Positions 56,219 through 64,000 of a stretch of 64,000 nucleotides of DNA are shown here, in pieces (position 1 is the first letter of the stretch; each line of letters opens with the position of its first letter). A program made the position numbers and the translations under genes. The notes beneath the pieces are model-generated. The model worked only from the letters and a program-made list of their open reading frames with translations. It was not told the DNA's origin and searched no databases. This DNA is from Salinisphaera hydrothermalis (GTDB lineage: Bacteria; Pseudomonadota; Gammaproteobacteria; Nevskiales; Salinisphaeraceae): assembly GCF_040361195.1 (NCBI RefSeq), contig NZ_APNE01000014.1; one strand, written 5' to 3'.

Positions 56219-58268
56219 GAGGCGGCCATACTTTAGCATCGCCATCCAGGGCTCGGGGCCACAACAGGATGCGGGTGAAGCCGTCGCGGCTGACGCTGCG
56301 GTGGTCAATGCCATGCGAAGCCAGGTTGGCGGCGAGAAAGGCACTGGCCGCGCGGTAATCCATTTCGTCGCGTGCGGTTGTCAGCATCTGCAGTTCGTGA
56401 CCGACGTGCTGTCCATCGATCATGCCGACCCAGATCGGCCGGTGGCCATGGCCGGTGACGCGTGCCGTGGCCCACAGACGCAGTACCCAACGGCGCCCCG
56501 GACTACCGTCGATCGGATGCGTGAGGACGAGGGCGGGCCGCCGGCCTTGATGGACGCGTGGCAACACCGGCAGGGCATCGATCGGGGTATCCGGTGCGAG
56601 GCTGCGTAGCGCGGAACCGGCGCCCAGCTGAGTGGGCGGGCGCCATCCGGCGTCGAACAACGCGGCGTGCACCGCGGCGAGATCGCCGGCCGCCTGCACG
56701 TTGAGCGGCGCCCCGTTGCGCCCCCGCAGTGTCTGGATATGGGCCGGCAGTTCGGCGTATCCGCCGCCAGCCCAGTCGTCGACGACCTGAGCCGGACCGG
56801 CGATCGGCGCGCCCAGCCGGCCGGGCAAATCGTGCAGGGCGCCGCCGGGCAACAGCACCAGCAGGCCGGCGAACACCACGCAGACGCCCAGCGCGGTGAG
56901 TACCGGGCGGCCCCGAATACGCCGCGGGCGCTGACGCCGGAAGCCGATCATCAACAGATTGATCCAGACGAAGGCGACACCGAGCCCGATCAGGCTGTCG
57001 CTGGCCCAATCAAGTCCGAGATAGAGCCGCGCCAGGGCGATGAGGACGACGCCGGCCACCGTGGCCGAGTAGTAGTAGGGGCGTAGATCCAGTGGCTGCC
57101 GGGCGCCGACGATCATGCCGGCGAGGCCATAAAGCGTGGCACAGAGGATGAGATCCTGCCCGCCGCCGGCCAGATACATGGGGTCCACCGCAGCAAGCTG
57201 GAAATAGACGGCCGGCGGCGGGATGGCCAGCAGCCAACGCAGCAGCAGCGTCACGGCCGCCGAGAAGCCGACCGCGACGATCCAGTGCGCGGCGGCCCGC
57301 CAGTTCCCCATCAGCGACAGGGTCAAGCCGATGGCGGCCGCGAAGGGCAAATAAACCAGCGGTGAGCCAAGTTCGGCCACGAGCCGCGCGACCATGTCGG
57401 TCGGCGCGTTGTGCAGACTCGCAATGAGATAGAAGGCCAGCGCATCGAAGGTGGTCGGATAGCGCGGCCCGGCCCAACCCCAGAGCCCGAGATAGAGGAC
57501 CGCGACGGCGGCCATGAGGACCGCGGCGGCGACCGCGAGGGCCGGAATTTCCGGCTGGCGTGGATCGGCCAGGGCGGGCCCCAGCAGACCGAGCCGTCGA
57601 TGTCGCCGACTCCAGCTCATCAGCCGTTCGGCATAACGGCGTCCGGCGCTGCGCCCGGCCACCACGAGCAGCCGCGCGAGACTGGTCAGCGCCCAAACGA
57701 TTGCCGACGCACCGATGAGGAGAATCGCGAGCCGGGTCGCGACCTGGGCGGCCAGGTCCAGCGACGCGCCGAACACGACGCCGGGGCCGATATAGATCGG
57801 CGCCCACAGAGCGCTGGCGATCACTTCCATGACCGCGAAACGCGTAATCGAGAGTCCAGCCGCGCCGGCCACGGTGGGCATGACGGGCCGCAGCGCGCCG
57901 ATCAGTCGCCCGAGCACGATCCCTTTACCGCCGTGACGCGCGAAGAAGGCCTCGCCGCGTGCGACCCCGCCCGGAATACGGGAGAGCCCCGGCAGGGCGT
58001 GCAGCCGGCCACGATAACGCCGGCCGAGGGCATAGCTGGCCGAATCGCCGAGAATCGTGCCGATGACGGCCGCGGCGAAGGTCGGTACCGCGGCCAGCGC
58101 ATCGCTGCCGATCAGCGCGCCGAAAGCGAACATGAAGATCGCCCCCGGAATCAGCAGACCGAACAGAAACAGCGACTCGGCCACGGCCACCGCGAACACC
58201 ACGGCCAGGGCCAGCGTTGGATGCGCCGAGACCCAGGCCAGGATCCCGGCGATGATCTCATGCGCCAT
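56202..58268 (-). CDS. DedA / PAP2-like / LssY C-terminal domain membrane protein
   Basis: This 688-residue protein combines three parts. An N-terminal DedA (SNARE-associated) domain, about 1-200, has FLFGLLIPGAIFMFAFGALIG, GDSASYALGRRYRG and RLIGALRPVMPTVAGAAGL. A PAP2-like membrane region spans about 270-450, and a C-terminal soluble LssY-like domain about 490-680. In the PAP2 part the usual catalytic residues appear replaced: the region expected to read PSGH has GGGQD, and the final SR...H...D motif reads RLYLGLDWASD. The last residues (QGLLN) and stop come from a repeat element. A role in lipid transport is inferred. Confidence 0.85.
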   Translation of the reverse strand: MAHEIIAGILAWVSAHPTLALAVVFAVAVAESLFLFGLLIPGAIFMFAFGALIGSDALAAVPTFAAAVIGTILGDSASYALGRRYRGRLHALPGLSRIPGGVARGEAFFARHGGKGIVLGRLIGALRPVMPTVAGAAGLSITRFAVMEVIASALWAPIYIGPGVVFGASLDLAAQVATRLAILLIGASAIVWALTSLARLLVVAGRSAGRRYAERLMSWSRRHRRLGLLGPALADPRQPEIPALAVAAAVLMAAVAVLYLGLWGWAGPRYPTTFDALAFYLIASLHNAPTDMVARLVAELGSPLVYLPFAAAIGLTLSLMGNWRAAAHWIVAVGFSAAVTLLLRWLLAIPPPAVYFQLAAVDPMYLAGGGQDLILCATLYGLAGMIVGARQPLDLRPYYYSATVAGVVLIALARLYLGLDWASDSLIGLGVAFVWINLLMIGFRRQRPRRIRGRPVLTALGVCVVFAGLLVLLPGGALHDLPGRLGAPIAGPAQVVDDWAGGGYAELPAHIQTLRGRNGAPLNVQAAGDLAAVHAALFDAGWRPPTQLGAGSALRSLAPDTPIDALPVLPRVHQGRRPALVLTHPIDGSPGRRWVLRLWATARVTGHGHRPIWVGMIDGQHVGHELQMLTTARDEMDYRAASAFLAANLASHGIDHRSVSRDGFTRILLWPRALDGDAKVWPPQGLLN

Positions 58269-58285
58269 CGACGGTACGGGTCAGG

Positions 58286-59602
58286 TCAGCCCGCGGCAAC
58301 CGCCGCGAATGCCTTATCGGCGGCGGCGAGCGTCGCTTCGATGGCCTCCTCGTCGTGAGCACGCGAGACGAAAGCCGCCTCGAAGGCAGCCGGCGCGAGA
58401 TAAACGCCGTTATCGAGCATGCCGTGGAAGAAGCGGGCGAATGCGTCGAGATCGCAGGCGGCGACCTCGTCAAAGCGCGTGACCCGCTCCGCTTCGGTAA
58501 AGAACATGCCGAACATGGCGCCCGCGCCCTGGGTCATGAAGGGGACGCCGTGCTGTTTGGCGCGTTCGGTCAGTCCGTCGCGCAGTGCGGTGATCTTCGG
58601 CTCGATCGCGGCATGCACCGAGCCGTCGCGAATCTGTTGAAGCGTGGCGATGCCCGCGGCCATGCCCAGCGGATGCCCGGACAGCGTGCCGGCCTGATAG
58701 ACCGGACCGCTCGGCGCCAGGGTTTCCATCACCGACGCGGGCCCGCCAACCGCGCCGACCGGCATGCCGCCGCCGACGATCTTGCCGAGCGCGGTCACAT
58801 CCGGGGTCACACCGAAATACGCTTGCGCGCAGCGCGGATGCACGCGGAAGCCGGTCATCACTTCATCGAAGATCAGCAGCGCGCCGTGGGCGTCGCAGAT
58901 CTCGCGCAGGCCTTCGAGAAAACCGTCCACCGGCGGCACGCAGTTCATGTTGCCGGCCACCGGCTCGACCATGATCGCGGCGATTTCGTCGCCATGTTCG
59001 GCAAACGCGGTCTTGACCGACTCCAGATCGTTGTAGGTGGCCACCAGCGTGTCTTCGACCACCGAGGCCGGTACACCGGGCGAACCGGGAATGCCCAGCG
59101 TAAGCGGGCCGGAACCCGCGTTGACCAGCAGGGCATCCACGTGGCCGTGATAGTTGCCGGCGAACTTCACGATCTTGTTGCGCCCGGTGTGCCCGCGCGC
59201 CAGGCGGATCGCGGTCATCGCGGCCTCGGTGCCGGAGTTGACCATGCGCACCGACTCGATCGAGTCGATCATGGTGCTGATTAGCTCGGCGAGCTCCACT
59301 TCGAGCCCGGTCGGCGCGCCGAAAGACAGCCCCTTGGCTGCTTGTTTCTGCACGGCCTCGACCACGGCCGGGTCGGCGTGGCCGAGAATCATCGGCCCGA
59401 ACGATCCGACGTAATCGACGTATTCGTTGCCGTCGACATCGGTGATCCAGGCGCCCTGGGCCCGATCGATGAACACCGGCGCGCCGCCGCCCACGCCGTT
59501 GAAGGCACGGGCCGGCGAATTGACGCCGCCGGGGGTGAAGCGACGGGCGCGATCGAACAGTTCGATCGAGCGCGGACCGGGACGGGCGTGCTGCGAGCTC
59601 AT
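58286..59602 (-). CDS. hemL: Glutamate-1-semialdehyde 2,1-aminomutase
   Basis: This 438-residue PLP enzyme makes 5-aminolevulinate in the C5 heme pathway. It has GGVNSPARAFNGVGG, MVNSGTEAAMTAIRLARG, FDEVMTGFRV and the PLP lysine Lys274 in TALGKIVGGGMPVGA. The ATG at 59602 has GGAG six bases upstream, which decides the start over an ATG four codons earlier. It is the last of thiD-thiE-hemL, an order also seen in Pseudomonas. Confidence 0.96.
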   Translation of the reverse strand: MSSQHARPGPRSIELFDRARRFTPGGVNSPARAFNGVGGGAPVFIDRAQGAWITDVDGNEYVDYVGSFGPMILGHADPAVVEAVQKQAAKGLSFGAPTGLEVELAELISTMIDSIESVRMVNSGTEAAMTAIRLARGHTGRNKIVKFAGNYHGHVDALLVNAGSGPLTLGIPGSPGVPASVVEDTLVATYNDLESVKTAFAEHGDEIAAIMVEPVAGNMNCVPPVDGFLEGLREICDAHGALLIFDEVMTGFRVHPRCAQAYFGVTPDVTALGKIVGGGMPVGAVGGPASVMETLAPSGPVYQAGTLSGHPLGMAAGIATLQQIRDGSVHAAIEPKITALRDGLTERAKQHGVPFMTQGAGAMFGMFFTEAERVTRFDEVAACDLDAFARFFHGMLDNGVYLAPAAFEAAFVSRAHDEEAIEATLAAADKAFAAVAAG

Positions 59603-59637
59603 CGAAAACTCCAAACAATTGGTGTGACGGTCATTCT

Positions 59638-59662
59638 AGGGGCTGTTGCGGTGTCGTACGAG
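59638..59662 (+). repeat. Solitary arm of the inverted-repeat family
   Basis: AGGGGCTGTTGCGG followed by TGTCGTACGAG lies between hemL and thiE and matches the left arm of the 41012 and 56031 elements. No second arm was found nearby, so this may be a decayed copy. Confidence 0.5.
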
Positions 59663-59835
59663 CGCCGCGTTGTAAACCGGCGATCCAGCGCGACAGGCGG
59701 GCCGCCGAGCGTTGCTTCGCCGGCGAGCGGGGCGCTCGCGTGGTGGCCAGCGCGGGATTTCGCTGTCGTGTTCCGGGCCGACGGCCAAGGGCGGGATTCG
59801 GATCGCATCGAAGCGTGCGACGCGGCGTTCCGGCG

Positions 59836-60462
59836 TCAGTTCTGGGCGCGGTCTGCGAACAGGCGATCGAGCTCGGCGGTCGCGGCGCCGGGATCAGCGG
59901 CGGCGAACAGACCGGCCGAGACTGCTACCAGATCGGCGCCGGCGTCGATCAGTGTGGCGGCGTTGCCGGCGTTGATGCCACCGATGGCAACCACTGGGAC
60001 GCCCAGTTCGCGGGCGGCGGTCAGCACGCCGGGTGCGGCCGGGGGCGCATCCGGTTTGGTGGTGGAGGTGAAAAACCGTCCGAAGCTGACATAGCTGGCG
60101 CCGGCGGCGATGCCGGCACGGGCGCGCTCGATCCGGTCCTGGCAGCTGATGCCGATGATCGCGTTCGGGCCGAAGGCGCTGCGGGCCTGGGTCACGCTGC
60201 CGTCGCTCTGGCCGAGGTGCACGCCATCGGCACCGATCTCTACGGCCAATCGCCAATCGTCGTTGACGATCAGCTTTGCGCCATGGCTTTGGGTCAGTGC
60301 GGCGAGTTCCGCGAGCAGGCCGCGATCCGGCGCGGACTCGCGCTTGTCGCGATATTGCAGCCAGACCGCGCCGGCGCTTAGGACGGCCTCGACCGCATCG
60401 AGCCGATCGCTCGCGAGGCTGGCCAGGTCGTAGATCGCGTATACGCCACGGGGCGCATTCAT
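59836..60462 (-). CDS. thiE: Thiamine phosphate synthase
   Basis: This 208-residue TIM-barrel enzyme joins HMP-PP and THZ-P to give thiamine phosphate. Motifs are VWLQYRDKRES, KLIVNDDWRLAVEIGADGVHLGQSD, YVSFGRFFTSTTK and VAIGGINAGNA. The ATG at 60462 has GGAGG about 5 bases upstream and overlaps the thiD stop by four bases. A long open frame upstream in the same register is the thiD shadow. Confidence 0.94.
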   Translation of the reverse strand: MNAPRGVYAIYDLASLASDRLDAVEAVLSAGAVWLQYRDKRESAPDRGLLAELAALTQSHGAKLIVNDDWRLAVEIGADGVHLGQSDGSVTQARSAFGPNAIIGISCQDRIERARAGIAAGASYVSFGRFFTSTTKPDAPPAAPGVLTAARELGVPVVAIGGINAGNAATLIDAGADLVAVSAGLFAAADPGAATAELDRLFADRAQN

Positions 60463-61238
60463 GCGGCACCTCCGCGCCAGCGCGCCGGAATCGACTGGCC
60501 GCTGCCGGCCGCGAATCCGTCGGCCAGGGTCTGCCAAGTGTAGCGTTGGGCTGCGGCGACGGCCTCGGTGAGTGGCTCGCCCAGCGCAAGACGCGCCGCC
60601 AGGCTGGCCGCCAACGTACAGCCCGAGCCGTGAAAACGGCCCGACAAGCGCGGCCAATTGTAGTGCTGGATCGTCCCCTCAGGCCCATAGAGGCGATTGA
60701 CGACGTCGCCCTCGTTTTCATCGCCGCCGGTAATCAGGGCGTGGCAGCCCGCTTCGACCAGCATGGCGCCGCAGCGATCGACATCGGGTTCGCCGGAACA
60801 CAGTCGCCGCGCCTCGTCGGCATTGGGGGTGATGACGGTGGCCTGGGCAAACAGCGCGTCGCACATGGCGCGGCCGACCGGATCGCCCGCCAGCTCGCCG
60901 CCGCCTGCCGCGACCAGCACTGGGTCGACCACCAGCGGCACGTCGGGCAGGCGCTGCGCCAGTGCGGCCACAAACCGAACCTGGTCGACATTCGCGAGTA
61001 CGCCGGTCTTGATGGCCGCGAACGGCATGTCATCGACCAGAGTATCGACACAGGCGGCAAAGAAATCCGTAGCGGTCGGCTGTACGCCGTAGACGTTGCG
61101 CGTGTCTTGGTGGGTGAGGGCGGTGACCACCGAGGCCGCATGCGCGCCCTGAGCCGCGACGGCTTCGATATCGGCCTGCAGGCCGGCGCCGCCACTGGGA
61201 TCGTGGCCGGACAGAACGAGGACATTGGGGCGCGTCAT
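60459..61238 (-). CDS. thiD: Hydroxymethylpyrimidine/phosphomethylpyrimidine kinase
   Basis: This 259-residue ribokinase-fold enzyme phosphorylates HMP and HMP-P for thiamine synthesis. Motifs are LSGHDPSGGAGLQADIEA, VVDPVLVAAGGGEL, TPNADEARRL and the anion-hole/catalytic segment GRFHGSGCTLAASLAA. The ATG at 61238 gives the family N-terminus. thiE follows with a four-base overlap. A copy of the inverted-repeat arm (61251-61275) lies just upstream. Confidence 0.95.
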   Translation of the reverse strand: MTRPNVLVLSGHDPSGGAGLQADIEAVAAQGAHAASVVTALTHQDTRNVYGVQPTATDFFAACVDTLVDDMPFAAIKTGVLANVDQVRFVAALAQRLPDVPLVVDPVLVAAGGGELAGDPVGRAMCDALFAQATVITPNADEARRLCSGEPDVDRCGAMLVEAGCHALITGGDENEGDVVNRLYGPEGTIQHYNWPRLSGRFHGSGCTLAASLAARLALGEPLTEAVAAAQRYTWQTLADGFAAGSGQSIPARWRGGAA

Positions 61239-61250
61239 GCCGCGCAGTTT

Positions 61251-61275
61251 AGGGCCTGTTCCGGTTTCGTGCGAG
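61251..61275 (+). repeat. Solitary arm of the inverted-repeat family
   Basis: AGGGCCTGTTCCGG followed by TTTCGTGCGAG matches the left arm of the 41012 element in 22 of 25 positions by eye. No partner arm was found nearby. Confidence 0.5.
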
Positions 61276-61335
61276 CCCTTGAACGGACCCACCCGCCTGG
61301 AGGAGAGGTGCGGGTGAGTGCCGTTGCAGCGGTTA

Positions 61336-61357
61336 AGAGCCTATTGGAATAGGTTCT
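61336..61357. repeat. 22-base palindrome upstream of thiD
   Basis: AGAGCCTATT (61336-61345), GG, AATAGGTTCT (61348-61357) form a ten-pair palindrome with one G-U. It is followed by AAAAAC. It could be a hairpin or a dyad protein-binding site. Confidence 0.5.
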
Positions 61358-61442
61358 AAAAACATCGTCCGCGGTGTAGCGACGCACGGTGACGGTTCAT
61401 GACGGACGAGCAGCGGTGATCAAGCGTGCGCAATCGCGCCTG

Positions 61443-61642
61443 TTATGCACAATCGTTGGGCAAATATTCGACGTCGGTCGTATATTTTTCAGAAACGTCA
61501 CGATGGCCTGTTGAATAAATTGCAACGCATTGTTTTTATTGATTTGTGTCGTACTGGTTACAAATTCGCCGGTTTGCCTCAATCACCGCATTCACGCCCT
61601 CGGCGGCGGCTACGCCGAGGTCTTTCCACAGAGTTATCCACA
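61443..61642 (+). promoter_or_regulatory. DnaA-box-like sites flanking an AT-rich stretch
   Basis: A perfect consensus DnaA box TTATCCACA is at 61634-61642, preceded by the related TTTCCACA at 61623-61630. TTATGCACA, which fits TTATNCACA, is at 61443-61451. Between them is the most AT-rich stretch noticed in the window. dnaA, dnaN, gyrB, mnmG and parAB are absent, so a DnaA-controlled or DnaA-titrating site is more likely than the main origin. Confidence 0.45.
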
Positions 61643-61805
61643 GGATTTGTGAATGCATACGCTTTCGCGTTGCCACTCAAGCGTTTAGACCGGTGGCGCC
61701 AGCGACGGCGCCACTCCGGAACAACTCGTCACCCACTGTCAAGATGTTGTCGGTCATCCAAAGGTCTGATAACGCAGTCGAATTCGAGGTGATGGAGGCA
61801 AGCGC

Positions 61806-62603
61806 TTATTCTTTCGGGCGTTTCGCCGGCGTCGACACGTCGTCTGCCTGCAGCCGGGGGACGCGATGCACTCGCGTGGCGATCGTGCCATCGGCACGGC
61901 AACGGAGGCAGCGATACCCGGGCGAGTGTTCGTTGTCTTCTGCGAATTCCGGACTCCGCGGGCGGAACTGGCGCATGGTCGAGGGCGTGGTCCAGATCTC
62001 GTAGCTGTCGCGCCGGGATTCGAAGCGCTGGTGCACATGCCCGCACAACAGGCCACGCACCTGCGTGTGCCGGCTCAGCGTCGTGCATAAGGCGTCCCGA
62101 TCGATCAAGCCGATGGCGTCGATCCATGCGCTGCCGACATCGACCGGTGGATGATGCAGACAGACGAGCGTCGGCAGGCTGCGGGCCGCAAGCGCGGCGT
62201 CGAGTCCGGCCAGCTGATCGGTACCGAGGCGTCCGCTTTCCGAGCCGGGGCAATGTGTCGACAACCCGATCAGCTGCCAGCCGCCGATGGTGAGCACGTC
62301 GTGCACGACGGCGTGCGACAGATACGCGGCCATGGCTTGGGGGTCGTCGTGGTTGCCGGCGATCGCGAGCACCGGCCGGTCGAGCACGGCGAGCCGGGCG
62401 TCGAGCCAGCGGTAGCCGGTCGGGCTTTCGTCATCCACCAGGTCGCCGCCGAGCACGATGGCGTCGGGGGCCGGATAAGTCGAGAGCGCATGGTCCAGCA
62501 CGTGCTCGAAGGCGGCGGCGACATCCCAGCCATGTAAGCGGTCGCCCGGCCGTGCCAGCAGGTGGGGATCGGTGATGTGCAGCACAGTGATATCGCGTGG
62601 CAT
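61806..62603 (-). CDS. cpdA: 3',5'-cyclic AMP phosphodiesterase (CpdA-like metallophosphoesterase)
   Basis: This 265-residue class III phosphodiesterase has the binuclear metal motifs in order: HITDPHLL (Asp12, His14), LGGDLVDD (Asp54), AGNHDDP (Asn84, His85), CLHHPPV and CGHVHQRF. This set and length fit CpdA, which lowers cAMP. The ATG at 62603 (MPRDITVLH) is preferred to one 23 codons earlier because homology begins there. It is divergent from the methyltransferase gene with 41 bases between starts. Confidence 0.9.
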   Translation of the reverse strand: MPRDITVLHITDPHLLARPGDRLHGWDVAAAFEHVLDHALSTYPAPDAIVLGGDLVDDESPTGYRWLDARLAVLDRPVLAIAGNHDDPQAMAAYLSHAVVHDVLTIGGWQLIGLSTHCPGSESGRLGTDQLAGLDAALAARSLPTLVCLHHPPVDVGSAWIDAIGLIDRDALCTTLSRHTQVRGLLCGHVHQRFESRRDSYEIWTTPSTMRQFRPRSPEFAEDNEHSPGYRCLRCRADGTIATRVHRVPRLQADDVSTPAKRPKE

Positions 62604-62644
62604 ACGGTTCTCGCGGGCTCGACGGGTGGCGTATCCTGAACAGC

Positions 62645-63313
62645 ATGGCAGAGGAAGCAGAACCCGCCGCACTTGATGCTCGATTGCGGGCCTATATCGA
62701 GGAGATCGGCGATCGCGAGCCGGCGCATCTGGCGGCCAATCGCGGCGTAACCGAAGCCTCCGGGGCCGGACACTTACAGGTCAGTCCGCGCCAGGGGCAA
62801 CTCATGGCACTGCTGGTCGCACTCGCCGAAGCTCGCCGCGGCATCGAGATCGGCGTCTACGCCGGCTATTCCACGCTTTGGCTGGCCGAGGCGATCGGTC
62901 CGAGCGGACGTATTCTGGCCTGCGACCACGACCCCGAAATTACTGTACGAGCGCGTGCCGACTGGGCTGCCGCCGGGCTGGCCGATCGGATCGATCTGCG
63001 CCTGGGCGATGCACTGGATACGCTCAATCGAGAAGTCGCGGCCGGTATGGCGGGCGCCTACGATTTCGCGCTCATCGACGCCGACAAGGCGCGCTTGATC
63101 GACTATTACGAGCGCTGCATGGCGCTGGTGCGCGCCGGAGGACTGATCATGATCGACAATACGCTTTGGTATGCCCGAGTCGCCGACCCGGCTTGCCAAG
63201 ATGATGAGACCGAAGCCGTGCGCGCGTTCAATCGCCATGTCGCCGCCGACGAGCGCGTGGATATCTCGGTCCTGCCGATCGGCGACGGCCTCACGCTGGC
63301 ACGCAAACGATGA
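62645..63313 (+). CDS. SAM-dependent O-methyltransferase (class I, caffeoyl-CoA type)
   Basis: This 222-residue protein has the O-methyltransferase family 3 signature: LEIGVYAGYSTLWLAEAI-like motif (here GIEIGVYAGYSTL), ACDHDPEI, LRLGDAL, DFALIDADKARLIDYYERC and GGLIMIDNTLWYARV. Bacterial homologues methylate catechol-like small molecules, but the true substrate is unknown. The ATG at 62645 is chosen because MAEEAEPAALDAR fits the family; its stop overlaps the next start by four bases (ATGA). Confidence 0.9.
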   Translation: MAEEAEPAALDARLRAYIEEIGDREPAHLAANRGVTEASGAGHLQVSPRQGQLMALLVALAEARRGIEIGVYAGYSTLWLAEAIGPSGRILACDHDPEITVRARADWAAAGLADRIDLRLGDALDTLNREVAAGMAGAYDFALIDADKARLIDYYERCMALVRAGGLIMIDNTLWYARVADPACQDDETEAVRAFNRHVAADERVDISVLPIGDGLTLARKR

Positions 63314-63930
63314 GTACCCAACCGCGCATCGGCGATCTGTCGGCGGCCGAACGCAATAAACGCCCCATCTTCGATGCGCTCGCTGACTGGCTGGTCGATG
63401 CCCGCGATATACTCGAGATCGGCAGTGGCGACGGAACCCATGCGCGCTATGCCCGGGAACGCCTGCCGCATGCGCGCTGGCAGACCAGCGAGGCCCCGGG
63501 TCATATCCGCGGTCTGACCGCAGCGCTGGTGGATGCTCATGACGAGGCGCGGCTGCCGTCGCCGCTGGCGCTGGATGTGCGCAGCGCCTGGCCGGCCCAG
63601 CGCTACGACGCGATCTTTGCCGCCAACGTTGCCCACATCATGCATAAGGACGCCGTCGCGGCGATGTTCACCGGTGCGGCGTCGCATCTGGTCGCGGGCG
63701 GGTTGTTCTGTCTCTATGGGCCGTTCTTCGACGATGACGAGACGCCGGGCGAGGGCAATCTCGCTTTCGATCGTGCGCTGCGCTCACGCGATCCCGGCAT
63801 GGGCATCCGCCGGCGCGAAGCGCTGGATGCGCTGGCCGCAGCGCAGGGTTGCGTGCGCGTCGCTCGATTAGTCATGCCGAGCGACAATCGTTTACTGATC
63901 TGGCGTCGAGGCGCCGATCAGCGCGAGTAG
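63310..63930 (+). CDS. DUF938 methyltransferase-like protein
   Basis: This 206-residue protein belongs to the DUF938 family of putative SAM methyltransferases. It has NKRPIFDAL, the motif I-like ILEIGSGDGTHARYARERLPHARWQTSE and IFAANVAHIMHKDAV, plus LYGPFFDDDETPGEGN. The substrate is unknown. Translation is coupled to the O-methyltransferase by ATGA. Confidence 0.88.
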   Translation: MSTQPRIGDLSAAERNKRPIFDALADWLVDARDILEIGSGDGTHARYARERLPHARWQTSEAPGHIRGLTAALVDAHDEARLPSPLALDVRSAWPAQRYDAIFAANVAHIMHKDAVAAMFTGAASHLVAGGLFCLYGPFFDDDETPGEGNLAFDRALRSRDPGMGIRRREALDALAAAQGCVRVARLVMPSDNRLLIWRRGADQRE

Positions 63931-63954
63931 GGCGTCTCTCGTGACGACACGCCC
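63930..63954 (+). terminator. Weak hairpin after the DUF938 gene
   Basis: GGGCGT (63930-63935) can pair with ACGCCC (63949-63954), followed by TTGTGT. The U-tract is poor. The last 46 bases of the window hold nothing else that I recognise. Confidence 0.3.
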
Positions 63955-64000
63955 TTGTGTCTTGCCCCGGTGGGCTGATTAGCTACCAGTCCACTGTGCT

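Larger units (their letters stand above)
61239..61805. other. AT-rich intergenic region with repeat arm, palindrome and DnaA-box-like sites
   Basis: No gene is supported in these 567 bases. From left to right it holds an arm of the inverted-repeat family (61251-61275), a 22-base palindrome (61336-61357), an AT-rich stretch (61441-61560, 62 percent A+T by my count) and DnaA-box-like sequences around 61443 and 61634. It separates thiD from cpdA, both leftward, so it also carries the thiD promoter. Confidence 0.6.

Noticed and set aside
61443..61642. Chromosomal replication origin (oriC)
   Set aside because: Only one perfect and one near-perfect DnaA box are present and no dnaA, dnaN, gyrB, mnmG or parAB gene is nearby; kept only as a candidate DnaA-binding region.

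Overview
The window is one stretch of a high-GC (by eye about two-thirds G+C), gene-dense proteobacterial chromosome. The gene orders rhlB/trxA-rho, gmk-rpoZ-spoT...recG, ftsY-ftsE-ftsX-rpoH and thiD-thiE-hemL, together with a FabR-like repressor, YqcC and PqiABC, point to a gammaproteobacterium. A Salinisphaera-like lineage is a guess made without any database search. No rRNA, tRNA, CRISPR array, transposase or prophage was seen, and almost every gene is a conserved housekeeping gene.

Region 1 (1-10.4 kb) is a nitrogen-scavenging operon: an ABC transporter binding protein (cut by the window edge), a biuret-hydrolase-like isochorismatase-fold enzyme, two DUF1989 proteins (the 'urea carboxylase-associated' or carboxyguanidine deiminase pair), a biotin-dependent 'urea' carboxylase, allophanate hydrolase, a 2-oxoglutarate/Fe(II) dioxygenase and an unknown protein. 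Directly before the carboxylase lie two hairpins with ACGA loops, the hallmark of a guanidine-II (mini-ykkC) riboswitch. The 5' strand of its first hairpin repeats the start-codon sequence, which suggests a simple translational switch. The operon is therefore best read as guanidine catabolism: guanidine to carboxyguanidine to allophanate to ammonia and CO2, with biuret and perhaps guanidino compounds as side inputs.

Region 2 (10.4-16.5 kb) holds an AHL-lactonase-like metallo-hydrolase, a universal stress protein, cysQ, rhlB, trxA and rho. Rho carries a long Asn/Gly-rich insertion. Region 3 (16.5-26 kb) holds a structured repeat and then a leftward series: pqiABC, gltA, malic enzyme, a CPXCG protein, hemW, rdgB and rph. 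Region 4 (26-33 kb) is rightward yicC-gmk-rpoZ-spoT-ridA-recG. Region 5 (33-41 kb) has corA, comF, bioB-bioF-bioD, a SURF1 protein, cyoE, yqcC and a lytic-transglycosylase lipoprotein. Region 6 (41-53 kb) has cysJ-cysI, a DUF2059 protein, a FabR-like repressor, a large mechanosensitive channel, opgD and rpoH. Region 7 (53-64 kb) has ftsX-ftsE-ftsY, a DedA/PAP2-like/LssY-type membrane protein, hemL-thiE-thiD, an AT-rich region with DnaA-box-like sites, cpdA and two methyltransferase-like genes.

Several intergenic regions carry members of one inverted-repeat family (arms at 41012, 41238, 56031, 56193, 59638 and 61251); one member supplies the C-terminus and stop codon of a neighbouring gene. 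The most noteworthy items are the guanidine riboswitch and operon, the Asn/Gly-rich Rho, the repeat family, the degenerate PAP2 domain and the DnaA-box region.
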